Source of the DNA: Treponema sp.
GTDB lineage: Bacteria > Spirochaetota > Spirochaetia > Treponematales > Breznakiellaceae
NCBI GenBank assembly: GCA_031255615.1
Contig: JAIRSD010000039.1
Coordinates: forward strand, 1 to 13,451
DNA length: 13,451 nucleotides
Direction: 5' to 3'
Under the pieces are notes generated by a model. The model had not been told where the DNA came from. It saw only the letters and a program-made list of their open reading frames with translations, and did not search any database. Below, in pieces: positions 1 through 6,176 of this stretch; the first letter of the stretch is position 1; each line of letters begins with the position of its first letter. Made by a program: the position numbers and the translations under genes.

Positions 1-30
1 GGCTTTCCCCGCGAGGCCGCCCCGGAGGGG

Positions 31-48
31 GCCGGCAGGGATGCCGGC
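31..48. repeat. Hexaloop hairpin, GCCGGC stem
   Basis: A perfect 6-bp stem (GCCGGC, 31-36 and 43-48) encloses AGGGAT, which reads ATCCCT on the other strand. The same stem and loop recur at 9911-9928. Just before it, CCCC-GGA-GGGG (about 21-31) forms a small three-base-loop hairpin. It belongs to the NTCCCT hairpin family. No gene is visible in 1-391. Confidence 0.6.
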
Positions 49-55
49 GTAAATG

Positions 56-176
56 GACATGTTCAATAACCCGGTTGGTTATTGAACATGTCTTGCGGAA
101 AACGTGGGTTTCCCAAGGAAACCCACGTTTTTTTCGTTTTGAGCGGTTGTTGTTCGGAAACTGAAGTTTCTGAACA
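56..176 (-). repeat. Three-hairpin composite element, copy 1
   Basis: Read on the minus strand, three hairpins follow each other. The first (151-176) has a TGTTCGGAAACT-type stem with one G-T wobble. The second (99-131) has 15-bp arms around a three-base loop. The third (56-92) has 16-bp arms containing GTTCAATAACC. The linker AACAACCGCT is shared with the copy at 5962-6084. Between the copies the stems of the second hairpin and the base of the third differ by paired changes, so pairing is preserved. The two copies are in opposite orientation with their first hairpins facing each other. Confidence 0.75.
99..134 (+). terminator. Strong intrinsic terminator, plus strand
   Basis: A 15-bp perfect stem (99-113 and 117-131) with loop CAA runs into seven Ts (128-134). 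This is a textbook rho-independent terminator for a plus-strand gene lying to the left of the window. The minus strand has only a TTTT after the stem, so it would be weaker for the M15 gene. The hairpin is also the middle module of the composite element. Confidence 0.75.
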
Positions 177-192
177 GCTCTGATAGTTTCCC

Positions 193-251
193 GGGGTTTT
201 TGCGAAGCAAAAACCCCAAGCTCAGCCATGGCAGGGAGGCCATGGCTGAGC
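193..251. repeat. Outer hairpin pair next to element A
   Basis: Two perfect hairpins are separated by two bases. The first has 11-bp arms (193-203 and 207-217) around GAA. The second has 13-bp arms (220-232 and 239-251) around AGGGAG, which is CTCCCT on the opposite strand. Going outward from element A, the order is six-base-loop hairpin and then three-base-loop hairpin. The same order is seen outside element D (9836-9898) with unrelated stem sequences. Confidence 0.7.
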
Positions 252-252
252 C

Positions 253-340
253 GCGCAAGGGATAGGAGCGGAATAAAAACCCGCAGGGTTTTTGTTAGAG
301 CGGATAGCCCGGTCCCCGGCGCGGAGCGCCGGGGATGCGC
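253..340 (-). repeat. CTATCC hairpin element, copy A
   Basis: This copy of the four-member family reads 5'-3' on the minus strand. The parts are the terminal stem GCGCA/TGCGC, hairpin 1 (314-322 and 326-334, loop GGA), the constant segment CCGGGCTATCCGCTC, hairpin 2 (275-282 and 286-293, loop GCA), then CTATCCCTTGCGC. From the constant segment to the end it matches copy B at 59 of 60 bases, whereas hairpin 1 has a different stem. It lies 51 bp downstream of the M15 gene stop. No coding role is apparent. Confidence 0.85.
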
Positions 341-391
341 CCAAAAAGAAACGCGGCATTCGATCCGGCCTTCATGGACCTGTGCCGAATG

Positions 392-1939
392 TCAGGCGGC
401 GCCTTCCGGGCTTCTACCCGTTCCCAGAATCAGGAGTTCCGGGTGGTACTCGAAGTGCATGGTGTCGTACCGGGACCATCTGCCGCCCCAGATAAAGCCC
501 TGGTCTTCGAAGGCCCGGATGGCCGCGACGGGAGGGTTTTGCCGTCTTTCGGCGGGGACGGAACGCCAGTCGATGCCTTTGGCGGCGGTCCATTGCCAGT
601 AGGTTTCCATGCCGGCCTGGGTTTTCATCAGGAGGTCTACCGCCGCGCCAAAAGCGTGGAAGCTCAGGTTTGTGCTGCCGGCCACGTTCCGCCAGTTCCA
701 GCCGGTGATGCTTTGCAGGTTTGTGATCCAGCCCCGTATCTCCGGGTCGTTTGCCGCCAATTCCTGGATCCGGGTTTCCACCCGGCCCAGGGGCGCTTCG
801 ATGTCCTGGTGTATCTGCACCCGCCGGCCCAGAAAGACTATCCACTTTTGATGGGCGTAGGCCTCCGCTCTGTCGCGGGCCTGCCAGAGGGCCGCGAAGA
901 AGGGGGAGCGGATTGCGCCGGGGTTCAGGCCCTGGCGGTACGCGCTGTAGGAAGCGGGGGGCCGGCGGGAGATGATGCGGTCGGCTTCATCCTGCCAGGG
1001 GTTTGCTTCGCCGGGGCCGGCGGGGGGTTCCGGGGAATACCGGTACAGGAACTGGGGGCGGAAATCCTCCGCCCGCTCCAGCTCCTCCTGGGGAAGGAAG
1101 CGGCCCCGGGCGTAGTACCAGCGGGCCCCGTCCATTTCCAGGGTCCAGTCGCCGTCCTGGAAGATCGCCGGGCCGAGGCGGCCGGTGTAGGCCGCCGCGA
1201 AAAGTTTCACCGCCTCCTCCGCCTGATCTCCCCCGGCGGCCCGGCGGCGCCCCAGTTCGTCAAGCGCCGCCGCGGCCCAGATTCCGGTCATCTCCTCAAC
1301 ATCCTTCCCCCTTATCCGCCGGGGGAATCTGAAGCCCCCGCCGGGAAGAAAGCGGGCCCCCCGCAGGATCCTCTCAAATTCCCCGTTCATATCTTCCTCC
1401 GGACCTGGTTCCCCGGGGCTTGCACCGGAGGGATGAGCGTCCGGCGGATTGACATCCGGCAAATAAGCATCCGGCAGGTCTACGGCGGGTGGATTGGCAT
1501 TGGGCGGCCCTGCATCCGGCGGACGCGGGGCCGCCGGGCCCGGCCTCCTTTCCTCCCGGCTGGTCCAGAAGGGGACCACCCTGCCGTCGATAAAATCGGT
1601 CCGGGCAAGAAAATCTTCGAGGGGCGCGGGGATGCGGCCCGCCGCCAGGGATGCCCCGACAAAAAAAGTTTCATAACCGAGCAGATCGGGCATCGGCTTT
1701 TTGCCGCCAATGTCAAACAGTTCGCCACCGGTCGTCCGGGCGATAGTCCGGGCAATCCGCCGGGTGCCGCCGTCCTCCGCAAAATAGACGACCAGGTTAG
1801 GCCCCGCCCGTTCATCGGGAATCGCCGCCGGTTCCGTCTGCATCTGCATCCGAAGCAGCAGCAGCAACAGTAGCAGCAGCGCGCATCCGGCCAGACTGCA
1901 AGCCGCAATTAAAAAGAAACCGGACCTCGATATTTTCAC
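392..1939 (-). CDS. Membrane-anchored flavodoxin-like / M15 peptidase fusion
   Basis: A 515-aa protein starting at GTG, with AGGA seven bases upstream. Residues about 8-29 form a membrane anchor ending in nine leucines; LAGC (16-19) resembles a lipobox, but the residues after the Cys are too hydrophobic for a typical lipoprotein. Residues about 48-128 resemble a flavodoxin fold (NLVVYF, GGTRRIARTIA, YETFFVGASLAAGR, VVPFWTS), though the phosphate-loop residues are poor. A proline-rich pentapeptide-repeat stretch (about 135-180) follows, and EFERILRGARFLPGGGF may continue that fold. The C-terminus is an M15 metallopeptidase of the VanY / L-Ala-D-Glu type, with H428 and D435 in SFHAFGAAVD, W in FIWGGRW, D492 and H495 in DTMHFEY; these fit the zinc ligands and catalytic acid. 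It probably cleaves cell-wall peptides outside the membrane. No clear promoter is seen; it may be read from arsP 220 bp upstream. Confidence 0.85.
   Translation of the reverse strand: MKISRSGFFLIAACSLAGCALLLLLLLLLRMQMQTEPAAIPDERAGPNLVVYFAEDGGTRRIARTIARTTGGELFDIGGKKPMPDLLGYETFFVGASLAAGRIPAPLEDFLARTDFIDGRVVPFWTSREERRPGPAAPRPPDAGPPNANPPAVDLPDAYLPDVNPPDAHPSGASPGEPGPEEDMNGEFERILRGARFLPGGGFRFPRRIRGKDVEEMTGIWAAAALDELGRRRAAGGDQAEEAVKLFAAAYTGRLGPAIFQDGDWTLEMDGARWYYARGRFLPQEELERAEDFRPQFLYRYSPEPPAGPGEANPWQDEADRIISRRPPASYSAYRQGLNPGAIRSPFFAALWQARDRAEAYAHQKWIVFLGRRVQIHQDIEAPLGRVETRIQELAANDPEIRGWITNLQSITGWNWRNVAGSTNLSFHAFGAAVDLLMKTQAGMETYWQWTAAKGIDWRSVPAERRQNPPVAAIRAFEDQGFIWGGRWSRYDTMHFEYHPELLILGTGRSPEGAA
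1437..1526 (-). repeat. 15-bp minisatellite inside the M15 gene
   Basis: Six consecutive 15-bp units, related to GCATCCGGCGGATTG, run in frame and encode pentapeptides such as NPPAV, DLPDA, YLPDV, NPPDA. Unit length is a multiple of three, so copy-number change would lengthen or shorten the linker without breaking the frame. Confidence 0.75.
1853..1879 (-). repeat. Leucine-codon (CTG-rich) tract
   Basis: Nine successive leucine codons, mostly CTG with CTA, TTG and CTT interruptions, encode the end of the membrane anchor. Slippage here would alter anchor length in frame. Confidence 0.7.
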
Positions 1940-2043
1940 CGTAGCTTCCTTAAAATTTTTTCCACCGCAATACTATTCAGAAAAGCTGCCGGCGGGAACC
2001 CCGGTTTCCGCCCCAACAAGCCCCGCTTAAAGACGGCAAAGCA

Positions 2044-2068
2044 GGCGGATTCCATAAAAAAATTCGCC
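2044..2068. other. Small hairpin between arsP and the M15 gene
   Basis: GGCGGATT and AATTCGCC pair with one wobble around a nine-base A-rich loop. It lies downstream of the permease stop. There is no good T tract on the minus strand, so a terminator role is only possible. Nothing else is recognisable in the 220-bp gap apart from the 18-bp duplication. Confidence 0.3.
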
Positions 2069-2136
2069 TATTTTAAGACCCGGCGGACAAGCCCAAAGCC
2101 CGTCGCCCGCGGCGGCCCGCCGGGTTTCGGAACAGC

Positions 2137-2172
2137 CGCAGTCAGTGCGGCCAACGCAGTCAGTGCGGCCAG
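2137..2172. repeat. 18-bp tandem duplication at the arsP stop
   Basis: CGCAGTCAGTGCGGCCAA (2137-2154) is followed at once by a copy differing in the last base (2155-2172). The second unit holds the last codons and TGA of the permease gene, so the first is a duplicate of the gene end lying just beyond the stop. Confidence 0.85.
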
Positions 2173-3074
2173 GCGAGGCCGTCAACAAGGAAACCGGAGG
2201 CCAGGGCGAACAGGATCGTAAAGACAATATACAAAATAAAACGCCGCAGACCCAGCACGATTTTAAGCGCCCCCAGGTTGGTAATCTTGGTCGCCGGGCC
2301 GGTGATCATAAAGGCGGCGGCGCTCCCCATGCTCATGCCGGAGGCAAGCCACTGCTGAAGCAGCGGCACCGTCCCGCCGCCGCACATATAAAGGGGAACG
2401 CCGACAGTCGCGGCCATCAAAAGGCCGAAGCCCCGGTTCTCCCTGCCGAAAAGGGAGGCCGTTATTTCGGCGGGAACATAGCGCTGAAAAAGGGCCGAAA
2501 GAACCACGCCGGCAAGAAAATAGGGGCCGGTGGCCCTGAAATTTCTCCCGGCATTTTTCAGGAACCTTAACAAAAGGTTTGGGCCGGTATCGCGGTTCGG
2601 CGGCTCCCTGAATCCGGAAAAGGTAAAAAACTTTTTATGCCGGTAAAAAAACCGCACGCAAAGCCCCGCGGCAATACCGCATAAAAAACAGGCGGCAAAG
2701 CGGACGGCCACCGCCGCGGGCCCCAGGGCGGCGCTGTAAAAAAGAAGCTGCGGATTAAGAAGAATCGAACTCATCATAAACGCCGCGAGCCAGTCATCCT
2801 CCATGCCCTTTTCGGAAAAAGACGCGGCAACAGGAATGGTGCCGTACATACAAAGCGGCGAAAGGATTCCGATAAACGAAGCGGGCACGACCCCCAGAAC
2901 GCCGAGCCTCCTCCCCCGCAGCGCGGCGAACAGAGCGTGTATCCTCTCCTTGCCGAACACGGAAACGGCGGAACCAAGGGCCATCCCCAGAATCCAATAA
3001 CCGGCGATCTGCCGGAATTGAATGTCGAAATAGTACCAAAAATAAACAAATTCCCGCCGCACTATTTCAATCAT
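2160..3074 (-). CDS. ArsP/DUF318 family permease
   Basis: A 304-aa integral membrane protein of the predicted permease family DUF318 (PF03773, the ArsP/YraQ group). Characterised ArsP members export trivalent organoarsenicals; many others have no known substrate. The two family signature blocks are present: LCMYGTIPVAASF followed by MMSSILLNPQLLFYSAALG in the N-terminal half, and YMCGGGTVPLLQQ followed by SAAAFMITGPATKITNLGALK in the C-terminal half. They form an internal repeat with a Cys in each (CMYG and YMCGGG). Eight or so hydrophobic segments can be seen, with a basic cytoplasmic loop in the middle. ATG at 3074 is chosen, preceded by GGCGGGA; an in-frame GTG at 3134 would add 20 residues that look unlike the family and has no ribosome site. 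No arsR-like gene is present, so the arsenic link is unproved. Confidence 0.85.
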   Translation of the reverse strand: MIEIVRREFVYFWYYFDIQFRQIAGYWILGMALGSAVSVFGKERIHALFAALRGRRLGVLGVVPASFIGILSPLCMYGTIPVAASFSEKGMEDDWLAAFMMSSILLNPQLLFYSAALGPAAVAVRFAACFLCGIAAGLCVRFFYRHKKFFTFSGFREPPNRDTGPNLLLRFLKNAGRNFRATGPYFLAGVVLSALFQRYVPAEITASLFGRENRGFGLLMAATVGVPLYMCGGGTVPLLQQWLASGMSMGSAAAFMITGPATKITNLGALKIVLGLRRFILYIVFTILFALASGFLVDGLAWPH

Positions 3075-3159
3075 TGATTCCCGCCGCAATTCCAGCCGCG
3101 CCGATTCCAAACAGCCCGGACCCGCCCGGTTCACCGGAACCGAAACACCCGCCGCCCCT

Positions 3160-3172
3160 CGTCAAATTGACG
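3160..3172. promoter_or_regulatory. Palindrome CGTCAAATTGACG in the arsP leader
   Basis: A perfect inverted repeat with 6-bp arms around a single A lies between the inferred arsP transcription start (about 3205) and the chosen ATG. It could be a repressor operator. No regulator gene is in the window, so the role is inferred from position and symmetry only. Confidence 0.35.
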
Positions 3173-3211
3173 CGGCAGCCGCGATTTATTGAAAAACAAT
3201 CCATCAGGCCA

Positions 3212-3240
3212 AATATACGACATATTTCCAAAATAGTCCA
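3212..3240 (-). promoter_or_regulatory. Sigma-70-type promoter for arsP
   Basis: On the minus strand, TGGACT (3235-3240) lies exactly 17 bases from TATATT (3212-3217). These match the -35 and -10 consensus at four and five of six positions. The start point would be near 3205, giving a leader of about 130 bases to ATG 3074. The segment is distinctly AT-rich against its surroundings. Confidence 0.55.
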
Positions 3241-3259
3241 CATACCGAATTCATTTTGG

Positions 3260-3341
3260 GCGCATCGCCGCTCCGCGGCGACCGGGCTATCCGCTCTAAC
3301 AAAAACCCTGCGGGTTTTTGTTCCGCTCCTATCCCTTGCGC
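3260..3341 (+). repeat. CTATCC hairpin element, copy B
   Basis: Plus-strand copy. Terminal stem GCGCA (3260-3264) and TGCGC (3337-3341); hairpin 1 CGCCGC-TCC-GCGGCG (3266-3280); constant CCGGGCTATCCGCTC; hairpin 2 with 9-bp arms (3300-3308 and 3312-3320) around TGC; constant CTATCCCTTGCGC. It is the inverted partner of copy A, and the two enclose the M15 and permease genes. It sits between the divergent arsP and chemoreceptor promoters. Confidence 0.85.
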
Positions 3342-3342
3342 G

Positions 3343-3484
3343 GGCGGAAGCCGCGCCCGGCGCGGCTTCCGCCTTCAGAAAATCCGCATCCCTGCGGATT
3401 TTCAGATTCCGGGCCGGCGCGCTCCGCCCGCCGGCCAAAAAAAATTTACCCGGCGGCGGAGTTTCGCGATCCCCCGCGAAACTC
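3343..3484. repeat. Hairpin array outside element B
   Basis: Four perfect hairpins in a row: 13-bp arms with a five-base loop (3343-3373); 10-bp arms around ATCCCT (3378-3403); 8-bp arms GGCCGGCG with a nine-base loop (3412-3436); and 10-bp arms GAGTTTCGCG around ATCCCC (3459-3484). The last stem sequence returns at 13269-13296. The remainder of 3485-3624 shows no gene or recognisable signal. Confidence 0.7.
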
Positions 3485-3624
3485 AAAAATTCTACGGGGC
3501 GCAGCATTGCTGTTCCGTCTCCGCGCTTATTTTCGTTTTATGGATTTTTTTCCAGGAAAATAATCATAAGACAGAAACATAATCACTGCGTCCGTTCCCG
3601 AATAACAGAAAAATACGGCGGCCA

Positions 3625-3652
3625 TTGGACATATACCCGCCCGATGGATAAT
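3625..3652 (+). promoter_or_regulatory. Possible promoter for the chemoreceptor
   Basis: TTGGAC (3625-3630) and GATAAT (3647-3652) are separated by 16 bases on the plus strand. The -10 is good (five of six), the -35 is weak. It would give a leader of about 125 bases containing the degenerate hairpin at 3709-3738. A flagellar-type sigma-28 site is not evident. Confidence 0.3.
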
Positions 3653-3708
3653 ACTTAAGACAAAACGGCCGCTGCCCGCAGGGCGCGGACCGGTGTTTTT
3701 AAGAATCC

Positions 3709-3738
3709 GTTGTTCGGACGCCGGAGCTTCCGGGCAAC
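3709..3738 (+). repeat. Diverged single hairpin of the composite element
   Basis: GTTGTTCGGA and TCCGGGCAAC pair through two wobble pairs. The block, with the following CTCTATTTAAG, aligns with the first hairpin of the composite element at 146-185 (GTTGTTCGGA, then CTCTGATAG). The other two hairpins are missing. It lies in the untranslated leader of the chemoreceptor gene. Confidence 0.5.
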
Positions 3739-3767
3739 TCTATTTAAGAAAACAGTATCAGTTGGGT

Positions 3768-3774
3768 AAGAGGT
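3768..3774 (+). promoter_or_regulatory. Ribosome binding site that fixes the chemoreceptor start
   Basis: AAGAGGT lies eight bases before ATG 3783. An in-frame upstream ATG at 3693 would add 30 residues without membrane character and lies before this site, so 3783 is preferred. Confidence 0.7.
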
Positions 3775-3782
3775 ATCTATTT

Positions 3783-5960
3783 ATGAAAATCGGAGTAAAA
3801 CTTATCGTCGTTATTACCGCCTTGAATATCATCGGCATCGGCAGCCTGGCGGCGATTGCCGTGGCCCTTTCCCGGACCCAGATTGACCGCCTGGCCCACG
3901 AAAGCGCGCTAAGCATCGTGTCGGAAAACAGTGAAAAGATGGGCCGCCAGCTTGAAGTCTACATGGACTCCGCCCGGAACCTGGCGGAGGTGATGAGCCT
4001 GTATGAGCATATAGAACTGGAGAACCGCCGCGATTTCTTCAATATGATGCTTCGGGAATATATACTGGCCCATCCAGAGGTGGTGGATGTCTACAGCGCC
4101 TGGGAGCCTAACGCCATGGACGGCCTCGACGCGCAGTACGCGGACGCCCCGGGCATGGACAGCAGGGGGCGCTTTGCGGTGGTCTGGTCCAAGGGGAAGG
4201 ACGGGACTCCGCTTATCGAAACCCTGCCCCAGGGCTTCGACAGGGAAGATTACTATACTATCCCCCTGACCACCGGGCAGGAGGTCCTTACCGATCCCGT
4301 TTCCTATACGGTAGGCGGGAGAGAGCTCTATGTCCCCAGCGTAGCGGCGCCCATCAAAAACAGCCGGGGTAAACCGATCGGCGTTGTAGGAATCGATATC
4401 GAGCTGAAAGAAATCCAGAATCTGGTCGATAAGCTGGAATCCTTCGGAAAAGACGGGGTGGCCGCGATCTTCAGCCCGGACGGTACGGTTGTAGCCCACT
4501 TTGATCCCAGCCATATCGGAAGGGATATGCGGGAATCAGAGATCAGGCTTGTGGGGGACCGGATAAACGAATGGGTCAACGCCGTCGCCTCCGGGACCCC
4601 CATGAATTTCGTGGAGAACGACTTGCTGATCTATCTGTCCCAGTTTAGCGTGGGCAACTCCGCCCAGCGCTGGAGTCTGGCGATAGGGACCTCGTACAGC
4701 GATATTATGGCGCCGGTTAACCGGATGTTCATCATCATTATTTGCATAGGCCTGGTGATGATCGCCGCCATGACGGCGGGGGCTTTTATTATCGCCCGTT
4801 CCATCAGCCTGCCCATCGTGCGGACCATGACGATCCTGAAGGATGTCTCCGAAGGAGACCTGACCCGTCAAATTGAGATAGGTTCAAAGGACGAAGTGGG
4901 GGAACTGGCGAGGTATATCAATTTCACGGTAGACAGGATCAAGAGCCTCATTACCGCCATTCGAATCCAAAGCTCCGCCCTCTCCGACATCGGGAACGAT
5001 CTCGCCGGCAGCATGACCGAAACCGCCACGGCGGTTAATGAAATCACCGCCAATATTCAAAGCATAAAAACGCGGGTCATCAACCAGTCGGCGGGCGTTA
5101 CCGAAACCAACGCCACCATGGAACAGATTACCGTCAATATCGACAAACTCTCCGGCCATGTGGACAGGCAGAGCATCAGCGTCTCCCAGTCTTCCTCGGC
5201 GATTGAGGAAATGCTCGCCAACATCCAGTCCGTTACCCAGACCCTGATCAAAAACGGCGCCAGCGTTAATGAACTGATGAGCGCCTCCGAAGAGGGACGG
5301 ACGGGCCTTCAGGAGGTGGCGATGGACATCCAGGAAATTGCCAGGGAGTCCGAAGGGATCCTGGAGATTAACGCGGTGATGGAAAACATCGCCAGCCAGA
5401 CCAACCTCCTGTCCATGAACGCCGCCATCGAAGCGGCCCACGCCGGGGAAGCGGGAAAGGGATTCGCCGTTGTGGCCGACGAAATACGCAAGCTGGCCGA
5501 AAATTCCGGCGAGCAGTCAAAAACCATTGCCACGGTGCTTAAAAAAATCAAGGATTCTATCGACAAGATAACCCGCTCTACCGACAGGGTGCTCAAGAAA
5601 TTCGAGGCCATAGACAGCGGGGTGAGAATCGTGTCGGATCAGGAAGAAAGCATCCGCAACGCCATGGAAGAACAGGGGGCGGGGAGCAAGCAGATCCTGG
5701 AAGCCATCGGCCATTTGAACGATGTAACCCGGCTGGTAAAGGAAGGTTCCCAGGAGATGCTTGAGGGGAGCCATCAGGTAATACAGGAAAGCAAAAATCT
5801 GGAAATAGCGACCCAGGAAATCACCGACGGGATGAACGAGATGGCCGTCGGGGCGGATCAGATCAATGTGTCGGTGAATCATGTCAACACCATCAGCGGA
5901 AAAAACAAGGAAACCATCGACATGCTGGCCATGGAAGTGTCGAAGTTCAAAGTGGAATAG
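3783..5960 (+). CDS. Methyl-accepting chemotaxis protein with dCache sensor
   Basis: A 725-aa chemoreceptor. Membrane helix 1 is about residues 7-29. The periplasmic part, about 35-305, looks like a double-Cache (dCache_1) domain, with [12 protein letters not shown] and LTDPVSY in the membrane-distal module and [10 protein letters not shown]...GVVGIDIEL closing it. Membrane helix 2 is about 315-340, then a HAMP domain (about 340-392, with [10 protein letters not shown] and [11 protein letters not shown]). The coiled-coil signalling domain has the hairpin tip [20 protein letters not shown] starting at residue 539, followed by [16 protein letters not shown], which contacts CheA and CheW. The C-terminus ends in FKVE without a CheR/CheB-tethering pentapeptide. 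The ligand cannot be assigned: the Tyr/Arg/Asp pattern is near the amino-acid-binding dCache motif but is not an exact match. It is a single-gene unit; no che genes are adjacent. Confidence 0.95.
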   Translation: MKIGVKLIVVITALNIIGIGSLAAIAVALSRTQIDRLAHESALSIVSENSEKMGRQLEVYMDSARNLAEVMSLYEHIELENRRDFFNMMLREYILAHPEVVDVYSAWEPNAMDGLDAQYADAPGMDSRGRFAVVWSKGKDGTPLIETLPQGFDREDYYTIPLTTGQEVLTDPVSYTVGGRELYVPSVAAPIKNSRGKPIGVVGIDIELKEIQNLVDKLESFGKDGVAAIFSPDGTVVAHFDPSHIGRDMRESEIRLVGDRINEWVNAVASGTPMNFVENDLLIYLSQFSVGNSAQRWSLAIGTSYSDIMAPVNRMFIIIICIGLVMIAAMTAGAFIIARSISLPIVRTMTILKDVSEGDLTRQIEIGSKDEVGELARYINFTVDRIKSLITAIRIQSSALSDIGNDLAGSMTETATAVNEITANIQSIKTRVINQSAGVTETNATMEQITVNIDKLSGHVDRQSISVSQSSSAIEEMLANIQSVTQTLIKNGASVNELMSASEEGRTGLQEVAMDIQEIARESEGILEINAVMENIASQTNLLSMNAAIEAAHAGEAGKGFAVVADEIRKLAENSGEQSKTIATVLKKIKDSIDKITRSTDRVLKKFEAIDSGVRIVSDQEESIRNAMEEQGAGSKQILEAIGHLNDVTRLVKEGSQEMLEGSHQVIQESKNLEIATQEITDGMNEMAVGADQINVSVNHVNTISGKNKETIDMLAMEVSKFKVE

Positions 5961-5961
5961 G

Positions 5962-6084
5962 GTTGTTCGGGAACTCCAGTTTCCGAACAACAACCGCTTA
6001 AAAACAAAAAAAACGCGGATTTCTCCGGGAAATCCGCGTTTTCGCGAGGCTTGTTCAATAACCAACCGGGTTATTGAACAAGCC
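5962..6084 (+). repeat. Three-hairpin composite element, copy 2
   Basis: Starts two bases after the chemoreceptor stop. Hairpin 1 (5962-5991) has 14-bp arms with one wobble and a CC loop. Hairpin 2 (6010-6042) has 14-bp arms with a five-base loop. Hairpin 3 (6048-6084) has 16-bp arms containing GTTCAATAACC. The linker AACAACCGCT is shared with the inverted copy at 56-176. Stem bases differ between the copies at both partners, which is covariation. Confidence 0.8.
6001..6042. terminator. Bidirectional terminator between the chemoreceptor and tex
   Basis: The 14-bp stem at 6010-6042 is followed by TTTT on the plus strand. On the minus strand it is followed by seven Ts, a G and five more Ts (from 6013 down to 6001). 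It should stop tex transcription strongly and the chemoreceptor transcript less strongly. Confidence 0.75.
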
Positions 6085-6146
6085 CAATATCGCGTATGCC
6101 GGGCGCGTTTTCATTGATTTTAACAACCGTCGGCATATTTTCGCCT

Positions 6147-6170
6147 CTGTTCAGAAATTAAGGTTTCCGG
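6147..6170. repeat. Decayed hairpin of the composite element
   Basis: CTGTTCAGAAATTAAGGTTTCCGG resembles the first hairpin of the composite element (CTGTTCAGAAACT...GTTTCCG), but its stem is partly broken. It lies seven bases beyond the tex stop. Confidence 0.4.
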
Positions 6171-6176
6171 CAAACC

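Noticed and set aside
253..340. Reading the CTATCC element as an integron attC site
   Set aside because: attC sites need the paired core sites with GTTRRRY and extrahelical bases; that core is absent, there is no integrase gene, and copies are in opposite orientations rather than in a cassette series.
335..1873. 512-aa open frame on the plus strand opposite the M15 gene
   Set aside because: It mirrors the codon structure of the minus-strand gene, has no recognisable domain, and ends in a run of Gln read from the Leu tract. The minus frame has an anchor, linker and full M15 motifs.
3074..3658. 194-aa plus-strand frame over the arsP/chemoreceptor gap
   Set aside because: It reads through promoter, element B and the hairpin array, has no ribosome site, and resembles no protein.
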